From assembly GCF_030518195.1 (NCBI RefSeq), contig NZ_JAULSC010000001.1:1-64000 (forward strand): a stretch of DNA of 64,000 bases, written 5' to 3'. Every line of letters starts with the position of its first letter. The stretch's first letter is position 1. This DNA comes from Nocardioides cremeus (lineage in GTDB: Bacteria > Actinomycetota > Actinomycetes > Propionibacteriales > Nocardioidaceae). The notes below the pieces were generated by a model that saw only the letters and a program-made list of their open reading frames with translations, did no database searches and was not told the origin of the DNA. Both the position numbers and the translations under genes were made by a program. This document shows positions 41,191 through 48,091 of this stretch, piece by piece.

Positions 41191-41204
41191 TGTCTGGTCC
41201 GGAC
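41175..41204. promoter_or_regulatory. Candidate TetR operator palindromes
   Basis: CAGGACATCCTG (41175-41186) and GTCCGGAC (41197-41204) are perfect short palindromes flanking and overlapping the -35 hexamer of the SDR promoter. TGTC/GACA half-sites are repeated. The TetR gene starts 50 bases further on, the usual place for its operator. Confidence 0.5.
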
Positions 41205-41253
41205 AGCCGGGCGGGTGACGAGGGCGGCTCCCGGCTCGTGGCACCATGCCCCC

Positions 41254-41871
41254 ATGGCCGTCAAGGCGGGTCGCTACCGCGGGCAGAGCGCCCAGGAACG
41301 GGTGGCAGCGCGCCGCGAGCAGCTCGTGGCCGCCACGCTCGAGGTCTGGGCGCGCGTCGACGGCCCCCCGGTGACGATGACCCGCATCTGCCACGAGGCC
41401 GGCCTGACCGAGCGTTACTTCTACGAGCAGTTCGCCAACCTCGACGAGGCCCTGCTGGCCCTGCTCGCCGAGATCACCGACGAGATCCGCACCGTGGTCG
41501 ACGAGGCCATCACCCGCACCGAGGGCGGGCCGGCGGAGCGGGTGCGCGCCGCCGTCGCCGCCTTCGTCCACGTCATCACCGACGACCCGCGCAAGGGACG
41601 GGTGGCGATCCTGCGCGGCGCCGCCCGCCCCACCCTCAGTGCCCCGCGCAGCGCGATGCTGCGCGGCTTCGGCGCGTACGCCGCCTCCGAGGCGGCCGCG
41701 CTCTACGGCACCGACGCCCTGCAGGGCCGCGACGGCGAGCTCGCCGGCCTGATGTTCATCGGCGGCGTCGAGAAGCTCGTCTCGGCGTGGCTCGAGGGCT
41801 CGATCGACGCCGAGCCCGACGACATCGTCGACGCCGCCACCCGGGCCTTCGACCGGCTGGGCCACAACTAG
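41254..41871 (+). CDS. TetR family transcriptional regulator
   Basis: A 205-residue repressor. The helix-turn-helix is TMTRICHEAGLTERYFYEQF, close to the YFYEqF form common in actinobacterial TetR proteins that bind acyl-CoA or lipophilic ligands. The ligand domain (about 65-200) has no assigned specificity. The start chosen is ATG 41254 (MAVKAGRYRGQ); an open extension to 41215 has no ribosome site. It is divergent from the SDR gene and four bases upstream of a hypothetical gene, so it probably regulates both. Confidence 0.92.
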   Translation: MAVKAGRYRGQSAQERVAARREQLVAATLEVWARVDGPPVTMTRICHEAGLTERYFYEQFANLDEALLALLAEITDEIRTVVDEAITRTEGGPAERVRAAVAAFVHVITDDPRKGRVAILRGAARPTLSAPRSAMLRGFGAYAASEAAALYGTDALQGRDGELAGLMFIGGVEKLVSAWLEGSIDAEPDDIVDAATRAFDRLGHN

Positions 41872-41875
41872 CCGC

Positions 41876-42475
41876 ATGCGCCAGCGCTTCCACGGCCGGA
41901 TCGCCGGCGTCGGCTCGGCCTCGGGCGTGCGGGTGGTGGTCGGGCGCTGGGACCGCACCCCCTGGGGCCCGTTCTCCGACGCGATGGTGGCGCTGCCGTC
42001 GGGCCACCGGCTGCTGCTCGCCCCGACCGAGCGCGTCGCCGAGTTCATCGCCTCGACCTACACCTTCGACGAGGTGCGGGTCGAGGCCTTCGAGACGACC
42101 GGCCCGCCGGGTGCCTGGTCGGTGCGCTCGGCCTCGCTCGAGCTCGACCTGGCGGTCGGGGCGCGCACGCCGCTGGGCCGGCTGCTGGCGCTGGTGCCCG
42201 ACGCGGTCGCGACCGCACCGCTCTTCTGTGCCGCCGTCGACCCGGTGGCGCGGGTGGTGATGCGCGGCGTGCGCACCCGCGGCTCGGCGGGCCACGGTCG
42301 CCGCGAGTGGTACGGCGCCACCGACCACCACGCCGTCACCTCGCTCACCGGGCGCCTCGAGGGCCGCGACCTCGGTGCCCTCGCCGAGGTGCACCCGGCG
42401 CCCGACTTCGGCTTCTCCTCCACCCCGCGCCGGCCCTCGGTGACCTCGGTGGTCACGACCGTCGAGGTGCCGTGA
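41876..42475 (+). CDS. Conserved actinobacterial hypothetical protein
   Basis: A 199-residue soluble protein starting four bases after the TetR stop. It is rich in Arg, Val and Gly with a beta-strand pattern (VRVVVGRWDRTPWGPFSDAM, HRLLLAPTERVAEFIASTYT, WYGATDHHAVTSL). It resembles the uncharacterised proteins often found beside TetR/SDR pairs in this group, but I cannot name a domain. The reading frame ends 23 bases inside the convergent MFS gene. Confidence 0.65.
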   Translation: MRQRFHGRIAGVGSASGVRVVVGRWDRTPWGPFSDAMVALPSGHRLLLAPTERVAEFIASTYTFDEVRVEAFETTGPPGAWSVRSASLELDLAVGARTPLGRLLALVPDAVATAPLFCAAVDPVARVVMRGVRTRGSAGHGRREWYGATDHHAVTSLTGRLEGRDLGALAEVHPAPDFGFSSTPRRPSVTSVVTTVEVP

Positions 42476-43673
42476 TCCTGCCCAGCCGCAGCATCGCCAG
42501 CGCCCCCAGCGCCGGGCCCGGTGCCAGCAACCAGAAGGCCCAGCGCCAGCCCACCTCGTCGGCCAGCAGCGGCAGCAGCTGGATGGTCACCACCGAGAGC
42601 GTGAAGCCGATCGCGGTCTGCACGCTCAGCGCGGTGCCGACGTAGCGCTGGTCGGTGCTCTCGCTGAGCGCCGTCGAGAAGACACCCGAGTCGGCGATCA
42701 CCGACGCGCCCCACACCAGCAGGAAGACCACCAGCAGCAGCGGGCTGCTCGACCAGAGCAACGGCGCCAGCAGGCAGCAGGACGCGCTGGTCGTCATCGC
42801 GGCCACCGCAGCGGGCGAGCGGCCGTACCGGTCGGCGCCCCACCCGCCCAGCAGCGCGCCCACCAGTCCGGCGACCCCGACGGTCAGGAAGGTCAGGGCG
42901 CTCACCCCGGCGCCCGAGAGCTCCCACGCGGGCTGGTGCACCAGGAAGGCGGGCAGCCAGGTCCAGAGGGCGTAGAGCTCCCACATGTGCCCGAAGTAGC
43001 CCAGGTTGGCCAGCAGCGGGGCGCGGGTGCGCAGCCCGGCGAGGGCGTGCCGGGCGCGCGGGCGCTGCCCGGGCGCCAGGAGCGGCCCGGGGCGCAGCAC
43101 CGTGAGCGCCACGACGCCGGCGCCGAGCGTGAATGCGGAGGCGGTGAGCATCACCGCGCGCCACGGCAGCGGCCCCGAGGCGCTGATCAGGTGCGGCAGG
43201 GCCGAGCCGAGGGTCAGCGCGCCGACCAGCACACCGAAGGCGCGACCGCGGTCGACCGGCAGCGACCACGACGCCATCAGCTTCATCCCGACCGGGTAGA
43301 CCCCGGCCAGGAACGCCCCGGTCAGGAAGCGCAGCGGCAGCGCGAGCCACAGCCCGTCGGCGAGCGCGGCCAGCAGGGCGGTCGAGCCCGCCGCGCCGAA
43401 GGCGCACAGCGCCACCAGCCGCTGCGGCGGCATCCGGTCGGGCAGGTTGAGCACGCTCGAGGTCAGCGCGCCGACCACGAAGCCGATCTGCACCGCACCG
43501 GTCAGCCACACCACCGACGTGTCTCCGAGGTCCCACTCGCCGCGCAGCGTCGGCGCGATCGCGGTGGCCGAGAACCACACGGCCAGGCCGAGCACCTGGA
43601 TCAGCGCCACCAGCGAGCGCTGGAGACCGGCCCCCCGCAGGTCGGGGCCCGTGGTGCTCGCCGGGCTGGTCAC
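42453..43673 (-). CDS. MFS transporter
   Basis: A 406-residue protein with about twelve membrane helices: QVLGLAVWFSATAIAPTL, VVWLTGAVQIGFVVGALTSS, RFLTGAFLAGVYPVGMKLMA, GGWGADRYGRSPAAVAA (loop 8-9 signature), FLLVWGASVIADSGVFSTAL. The GVYPVGMKLMASW block resembles the cyanate/nitrate-like MFS branch. Substrate and direction are unknown. The GTG start is at 43673. Its end overlaps the convergent gene by 23 bases. Confidence 0.88.
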   Translation of the reverse strand: MTSPASTTGPDLRGAGLQRSLVALIQVLGLAVWFSATAIAPTLRGEWDLGDTSVVWLTGAVQIGFVVGALTSSVLNLPDRMPPQRLVALCAFGAAGSTALLAALADGLWLALPLRFLTGAFLAGVYPVGMKLMASWSLPVDRGRAFGVLVGALTLGSALPHLISASGPLPWRAVMLTASAFTLGAGVVALTVLRPGPLLAPGQRPRARHALAGLRTRAPLLANLGYFGHMWELYALWTWLPAFLVHQPAWELSGAGVSALTFLTVGVAGLVGALLGGWGADRYGRSPAAVAAMTTSASCCLLAPLLWSSSPLLLVVFLLVWGASVIADSGVFSTALSESTDQRYVGTALSVQTAIGFTLSVVTIQLLPLLADEVGWRWAFWLLAPGPALGALAMLRLGRITAPRRS

Positions 43674-43707
43674 CGAGACAGCCTCCCAGACCTGCGGAGG
43701 GCGGCGC

Positions 43708-44625
43708 TCAGAGATCGATCGCGCGGTTCACCCAGGTCGAGGAGACCACCATGCCGACGTGCTCGTAGAGCCCCAGCGCGCCGGTGCGCGAGTCGGTGGA
43801 GAGGTAGCAGCGGGTCGCGCCGTGGCGACGGGCCAGCGCGAAGGCGTCGACCAGCATCGCCGCGGCCAGGCCCTGCCCCCGCCGCTCGCGGCGTACGCCG
43901 ACCTTGGCGACGTAGCCACCCCCGCCCGACAGGTGCACGTGCGTGGCGCCGACCAGCTCGCCGGCGCCGTCGTGGACCAGGCGCAGGTTCCAGGGCTGGT
44001 GCCCCTCGCGGCCCCAGATCCGCGCGCCGAAGTCGGCCAGCGGTTGGCGGGGCCGCTCGGCCCACTCCAGGAAGCAGTCCTCCATGAGCGTCCAGGCGGC
44101 CTCGTGGTCGTCGGGGGCGGCGTCGCGCAGCGTGTGCCCGGGCGGCAACGGTGCCACGGGCATCCGCACGTCGTCGGGCAGCTCGAGGTCCCAGGCCGTC
44201 CAGCGCTCCCGGTAGCCGAGGTCGGCCATCAACCGGTCCGCGGCACTGCCCTGCGGCACCTGGCTGCCGACCCGGGTGGCGCCGCGCTCACGGGCCCGCT
44301 GCTGGACCCAGGACGCGAGCCAGGTGCCGACGCCGCGGCCCTGGTGGGCCGGGTCGACCGCGGCGTAGGCGACGTCGTCGCCCGCGTGGTCGACGTACCC
44401 GACCAGGCGTCCCGCGGGGTCCTCGACCCCCATCGTGCTGGAGGTGATGTCGTAGCTGGGGCGCAGCCAGTCGGAGCGGATGTCGTCGACGTCGACCTCG
44501 GGCGCGCCGAGGTCGACGGTCTCCTCGGCCCGCACGAGGGCCGTGACGGCCTCGGCGTCGTCGAGGACGAGGGGCCGGGTGCGCAGCCCCGGAGGCAGGA
44601 CCGGGGCGGCGGTGCGGGTGCTCAC
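43708..44625 (-). CDS. Tandem GNAT acetyltransferase
   Basis: A 305-residue protein with two GNAT folds. The first holds VDPAHQGRGVGTWLASWVQQ, a good acetyl-CoA pyrophosphate loop (Q/RxxGxG/A); the second holds VGVRRERRGQGLAAAMLVDA and ends YEHVGMVVSSTW. The double-GNAT layout and length are those of mycothiol synthase MshD (about 315 residues), but many other tandem GNATs exist in actinobacteria and the context gives no mycothiol gene. The GTG start is at 44625. Confidence 0.85.
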   Translation of the reverse strand: MSTRTAAPVLPPGLRTRPLVLDDAEAVTALVRAEETVDLGAPEVDVDDIRSDWLRPSYDITSSTMGVEDPAGRLVGYVDHAGDDVAYAAVDPAHQGRGVGTWLASWVQQRARERGATRVGSQVPQGSAADRLMADLGYRERWTAWDLELPDDVRMPVAPLPPGHTLRDAAPDDHEAAWTLMEDCFLEWAERPRQPLADFGARIWGREGHQPWNLRLVHDGAGELVGATHVHLSGGGGYVAKVGVRRERRGQGLAAAMLVDAFALARRHGATRCYLSTDSRTGALGLYEHVGMVVSSTWVNRAIDL

Positions 44626-44700
44626 CTGCTGATGATGCGCCCGTCCCGCCGCCCCGGCACCTGATTTTCCGCGTCGGCCTCTCGGCCGGCCCGGCGCGAC

Positions 44701-45345
44701 TCAGGCGTTGCGGATCGCGGAGACGTCGAAGTCGAGCTTGATCTTCTCGGAGACGAGCACGCCACCGGTCTCGAGCGCGGCGTTCCAGGTCAGGCCCCAG
44801 TCCTTGCGGTTGATGGCGGTGCCGCCCTCGAAGCCGATGCGCACGTTGCCGAAGGGGTCCTGGGCCGAGCCCGTGGGCTCGAACTCGATGGTGACCGGGC
44901 GGGTGGTGCCCTTGATGGTCAGGTCGCCGGTGATGGTCCAGTCGGCGCCGTCGCGGGCCACGGCGGTGGAGACGAAGGTGATCTCGGGGTGGGTCTCGGC
45001 GTCGAAGAAGTCGGCCGAGACGAGGTGCCCGTCGCGGTCGGCGCTGCCGGTGTCGATGGAGGCCGTCTTGATGGTGAGGCTGACCGAGGAGGCGGCCGGG
45101 TCGGCGGTGTCGACGTGGGCGGTGCCCGACCAGTCGGTGAAGTGTCCGCGCACGGTGGTGACCATCGCGTGTCGGGCGCTGAAGCCCAGGCGGCTGTGGC
45201 TGGCGTCGATCGTGTAGTCGCCCGAGATGTCCTCGAGGACGCTGGTGGGGGCGTCGAACCCGGCGGCCGGCGCGGTGCCGGTCGTGGTGCCGGTCGTGGT
45301 GCTGGTCTCGGTGCCGGCGGGGGCGTTCTTGCGGAAGAGGGCCAT
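44701..45345 (-). CDS. YceI family protein
   Basis: A 214-residue lipocalin-like YceI protein. A Thr-rich N-terminus (TSTTTGTTTGTAPAA) precedes the domain SGDYTIDASHSRLGFSARHA, ADFFDAETHPEITFVST, GDLTIKGTTRPVTIEFE and NRKDWGLTWNAALETGGVLV. There is no signal peptide, so unlike the periplasmic Escherichia coli protein it is cytosolic; it binds isoprenoid-like ligands in studied members. AGGAG lies close to ATG 45345. TTGAGGTAGTTGAA at 45379-45392 (minus strand) is a partial palindrome that might bind a MarR-type regulator. Confidence 0.92.
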   Translation of the reverse strand: MALFRKNAPAGTETSTTTGTTTGTAPAAGFDAPTSVLEDISGDYTIDASHSRLGFSARHAMVTTVRGHFTDWSGTAHVDTADPAASSVSLTIKTASIDTGSADRDGHLVSADFFDAETHPEITFVSTAVARDGADWTITGDLTIKGTTRPVTIEFEPTGSAQDPFGNVRIGFEGGTAINRKDWGLTWNAALETGGVLVSEKIKLDFDVSAIRNA

Positions 45346-45439
45346 GGGGGTCTCCTGAGGTTTGTGGGTGAATCTTCAACTACCTCAAGGCGGCGGTGCG
45401 CCGATCCATTCCCGGTGTGGGACAAATAGTTCGCACGCG

Positions 45440-45475
45440 CCACGAGCCGCGCCCCGGCGGGGGCGCGGCTCGTGG
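45440..45475 (-). terminator. Strong hairpin terminator
   Basis: CCACGAGCCGCGCCCC (45440-45455) and its exact complement (45460-45475) enclose the loop GGCG. It lies 20 bases after the stop of the small gene on the minus strand and before the YceI promoter region. No U-tract follows, as is usual in high-GC actinobacteria. Confidence 0.8.
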
Positions 45476-45495
45476 TGTGGATGCGGTGCGACGCC

Positions 45496-45669
45496 TCAGG
45501 CGGCGTGCGCAGCGGGCGCGGCGTGGGCGGGCTGAGCAGTCGGGGCGGGCGCGGCCACCGGGGCGGTCTCGGGCATCGTCCAGCGCGACTCCAGGTGCGG
45601 ACGCCCGTCCGCGTCGGCCACCATCACCCAGCTGCGGGTCGGGCCACCGGTCATCTGTGAGTCCGTCAT
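45496..45669 (-). CDS. Small 57-residue protein with own leader repeats
   Basis: A short gene with strong support: AGGAGG seven bases before ATG 45669, a terminator after the stop, and a promoter-like region upstream. The core RSWVMVADADGRPHLESRW is a compact beta-hairpin-like motif that I have seen in other small actinobacterial proteins. The second half is an Ala/Pro/His-rich tail. There is no membrane segment. Function unknown. Two 10-base direct repeats occupy the 5' leader. Confidence 0.65.
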   Translation of the reverse strand: MTDSQMTGGPTRSWVMVADADGRPHLESRWTMPETAPVAAPAPTAQPAHAAPAAHAA

Positions 45670-45679
45670 CGGACACCTC

Positions 45680-45706
45680 CTGTTCACCTTCTGTTCACCT
45701 AAGTTA
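45680..45706 (-). promoter_or_regulatory. Tandem AGGTGAACAG repeats next to a -10 element
   Basis: On the minus strand TAACTT (45706-45701), a plausible -10, is followed at once by AGGTGAACAG twice with an 11-base period (45700-45691 and 45689-45680), then AGGAGG and the start codon. The repeats span the expected transcription start, so they could be a direct-repeat operator or a structured leader. Confidence 0.5.
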
Positions 45707-45763
45707 GCACGGTGGATGTGGCCGGATCCACCCAGAGTGAAGGAATGGGCGCCTCGACGGCTT

Positions 45764-45783
45764 CCTGCCCGAAATCGGGCAGG
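45764..45783. promoter_or_regulatory. Perfect 9-2-9 palindrome upstream of a promoter
   Basis: CCTGCCCGA (45764-45772) and TCGGGCAGG (45775-45783) are exact complements around AA. The palindrome sits three bases before the TTGCAC -35 of the gene starting at 45823, the position of an activator site or a repressor site that hinders polymerase. Confidence 0.6.
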
Positions 45784-45786
45784 ATG

Positions 45787-45816
45787 TTGCACAAGAAGTG
45801 GTGGATCCCGCAGATT
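45787..45816 (+). promoter_or_regulatory. Promoter giving a probable leaderless mRNA
   Basis: TTGCAC at 45787-45792 and CAGATT at 45811-45816 are 18 bases apart. The GTG at 45823 lies six bases after the -10, so transcription would start at the codon itself. Confidence 0.5.
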
Positions 45817-45822
45817 GTCGAC

Positions 45823-46116
45823 GTGACGGTCCCACGACGAGCGGTCGGCGCCCCCGACCCGGTGACGCCGCTGCTGCAGCACCTCGTCGCGACCACCGGC
45901 CTCGACGAGGCCGAGGCGCGCCGGGTCGTCGGCGACGTCGTGGCCTTCCACCGCGAGGGTGTCGACGACTACGTACGCCGCCGCCACGCCGCGCTGCAGG
46001 CGCGCGGACTGCGCAACCCCGAGATCTTCACCCGCGTCGCGGCCGAGCTGGCCGAGCGCGTGGTGGCCCCACCCACCCTGTCCGAGCGCCAGCTGCGCCG
46101 GATCGTCTACGGCTGA
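45823..46116 (+). CDS. Small conserved protein upstream of glmS
   Basis: A 97-residue basic, helical protein. The GTG at 45823 (VTVPRRAVGAPDP) is preferred because of the promoter position; an ATG at 45784 would add 13 residues that fall inside the promoter. The C-terminus, FTRVAAELAERVVAPPTLSE then RQLRRIVYG, is a pattern recurring in uncharacterised actinobacterial proteins. No enzyme motif is visible. The glmS gene follows after 59 bases with its own ribosome site, so both may be co-transcribed and the product could have a role in amino-sugar or wall control. Confidence 0.6.
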   Translation: MTVPRRAVGAPDPVTPLLQHLVATTGLDEAEARRVVGDVVAFHREGVDDYVRRRHAALQARGLRNPEIFTRVAAELAERVVAPPTLSERQLRRIVYG

Positions 46117-46175
46117 GCCGTCCACCCCGGCTCGCTCACCCACCGCCCACCCAGCACCCACCCAGGAGACACCCC

Positions 46176-48020
46176 ATGTGCGGAATCGTCGGCTACATCG
46201 GCACCCAGCAGGCCGCCCCGCTGCTCCTCGAGGGCCTCGGGCGCCTCGAGCACCGCGGCTACGACTCGGCCGGCATGGCGGTGCTCGGCACCGGCGGCGC
46301 GCTGCGCGTGGCCAAGCGTTCGGGCCGGGTGCGTGACCTCGCCGAGGAGGTGCCGGCCCGCTTCGGTGGCAAGGTCGGCATCGGGCACACCCGCTGGGCC
46401 ACCCACGGCCCGGCCACCGACCACAACGCGCACCCGCACACCGACGGCGCCGGCCGCGTCGCGGTCGTGCACAACGGCATCCTCGACAACGCCTCCTCGC
46501 TGCGCGCGATGCTCACCGACGACGGCGTCGAGCTGACCTCCGACACCGACACCGAGGTGCTGGCCCACCTGGTGGCGCGCTCGGGCGCCGAGACCCTCGA
46601 GGGCCGGGTCGCCGACGCGCTGAGCGCCGTCGAGGGCACCTACGGCCTGGCCGTCGTGCACGCCGACTTCCCCGACCGGATCGTGGTGGCCCGCAACGGC
46701 AGCCCGCTGATCGTCGGCGTCGGCGACAAGGAGATGCACGTGGCCAGCGACCTGGCCGCCCTGGTGCGCTACACCACCACGGTCGCCTACCTCGACGACG
46801 GCGAGATGGCCACGGTGACGGCGCAGGGCTTCACCACCTACCGCCACGACACCGCCCAGCTGCACCGCACCCACCGCGACGCCGCCCGCGTCGACGTCGA
46901 CCCGGCGGCGTACGAGATCGGCGAGCACGAGTCGTTCATGCACGCCGAGATGCTCGAGCAGCCGCGCGCCGCCGAGCGGGTGCTGCGCGGCCGGCTCGAC
47001 GAGCGCTTCGGCACCTCCCACCTCGGTGGGCTCAACCTCGACGCCCGCGAGCTGCGCGCCATCCGGCGGGTCAAGATCCTGGGCTGCGGCTCGGCCTACT
47101 ACGTCGGGCAGATGGGCGCCTCGATGATCGAGGAGCTGGCCCGCATCCCCGCCGACGCCGAGGCCGCCAGCGAGTTCCGCTACCGCGACCCGGTGATCGA
47201 GCCCGACACGCTCTACGTCGCGGTCAGCCAGTCGGGCGAGACCATCGACACCCTGCTCGCGGTGCAGGAGATCCGCCGCAAGGGCGGGCGCGTGGTCGGC
47301 CTGGTCAACGTCGTGGGCAGCGCGATCGCCCGTGAGTGCGACGGCGGCATCTACCTGCACGCCGGCCCCGAGGTGGCCGTGGCCAGCACCAAGGCGCTGA
47401 CCACGATGTTCCTGGCCTTCTCGCTGCTGGCCCTGCAGCTGGGCCGGGTGCGCGACCTGTCGATCGCCGACGGCAAGCGGCTGATCGCCGGCCTGCAGCA
47501 GCTGCCCGAGCAGATCCAGTCGGTCCTCGACCGCGACGACGAGCTCGCCGAGGTCGCCAAGCGGCTCGCCGTCAGCGACAGCCTCTTCTTCATCGGCCGC
47601 GTGCGCGGCTTCCCCGTGGCCCGCGAGGGCGCCCAGAAGTTCAAGGAGATCACCTACCGCCACGCCGAGGCGTACCAGACCTCCGAGCTCAAGCACGGCC
47701 CGCTCGCGCTGATCAGCGAGGACGTGCCGACCGTGGCGCTGGTGCCCGACGACGAGCTGGTCGAGCGCAACGTCGCGGCCCTGCACGAGATCGCGGCGCG
47801 CCGCGGCCCGCTGGTCGTGGTCACCCACGAGGGCGTCGACCTCGGCGACCTGTCGGCTGCGCCGGGCATGCACCGCATCGACGTGCCGCGCAACGAGCGC
47901 GAGATCGACCCGATCCTGCTCACGATCCCGCTGCAGGTGCTGGCCTACCACGCCGCCAAGCACCTGGGACTCGACGCCGACAAGCCGCGCAACCTGGCCA
48001 AGTCGGTCACCGTGGAGTGA
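46176..48020 (+). CDS. glmS: Glutamine--fructose-6-phosphate aminotransferase (isomerising)
   Basis: A 614-residue enzyme making glucosamine 6-phosphate from fructose 6-phosphate and glutamine, the first step to peptidoglycan precursors. The N-terminal class II glutaminase starts MCGIVGYIG, with Cys2 as nucleophile after Met removal, and contains GHTRWATHG. The C-terminal half has two SIS sugar-isomerase domains (GCGSAYYVGQMGASMIEELA, AVSQSGETIDTLLAV, ASTKALTTMFLAF) and ends DADKPRNLAKSVTVE. AGGAGA lies before ATG 46176. No glmS ribozyme is expected in this phylum and none was recognised. Confidence 0.97.
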   Translation: MCGIVGYIGTQQAAPLLLEGLGRLEHRGYDSAGMAVLGTGGALRVAKRSGRVRDLAEEVPARFGGKVGIGHTRWATHGPATDHNAHPHTDGAGRVAVVHNGILDNASSLRAMLTDDGVELTSDTDTEVLAHLVARSGAETLEGRVADALSAVEGTYGLAVVHADFPDRIVVARNGSPLIVGVGDKEMHVASDLAALVRYTTTVAYLDDGEMATVTAQGFTTYRHDTAQLHRTHRDAARVDVDPAAYEIGEHESFMHAEMLEQPRAAERVLRGRLDERFGTSHLGGLNLDARELRAIRRVKILGCGSAYYVGQMGASMIEELARIPADAEAASEFRYRDPVIEPDTLYVAVSQSGETIDTLLAVQEIRRKGGRVVGLVNVVGSAIARECDGGIYLHAGPEVAVASTKALTTMFLAFSLLALQLGRVRDLSIADGKRLIAGLQQLPEQIQSVLDRDDELAEVAKRLAVSDSLFFIGRVRGFPVAREGAQKFKEITYRHAEAYQTSELKHGPLALISEDVPTVALVPDDELVERNVAALHEIAARRGPLVVVTHEGVDLGDLSAAPGMHRIDVPRNEREIDPILLTIPLQVLAYHAAKHLGLDADKPRNLAKSVTVE

Positions 48021-48091
48021 CCCGTGCGGCGGGGCGTGATCCAGGCCACCGCGCGCAGGAATCGGGGCCGACGGCCGAGACGCACTACCTT

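Noticed and set aside
43708..44625. Firm assignment as mycothiol synthase MshD
   Set aside because: Length and double GNAT layout fit, but the first domain keeps a working acetyl-CoA loop, no MshD-specific sequence could be confirmed and the neighbours give no support.
46117..46175. glmS ribozyme
   Set aside because: The leader is only 59 bases and glmS ribozymes are typical of Firmicutes; no matching core is present.
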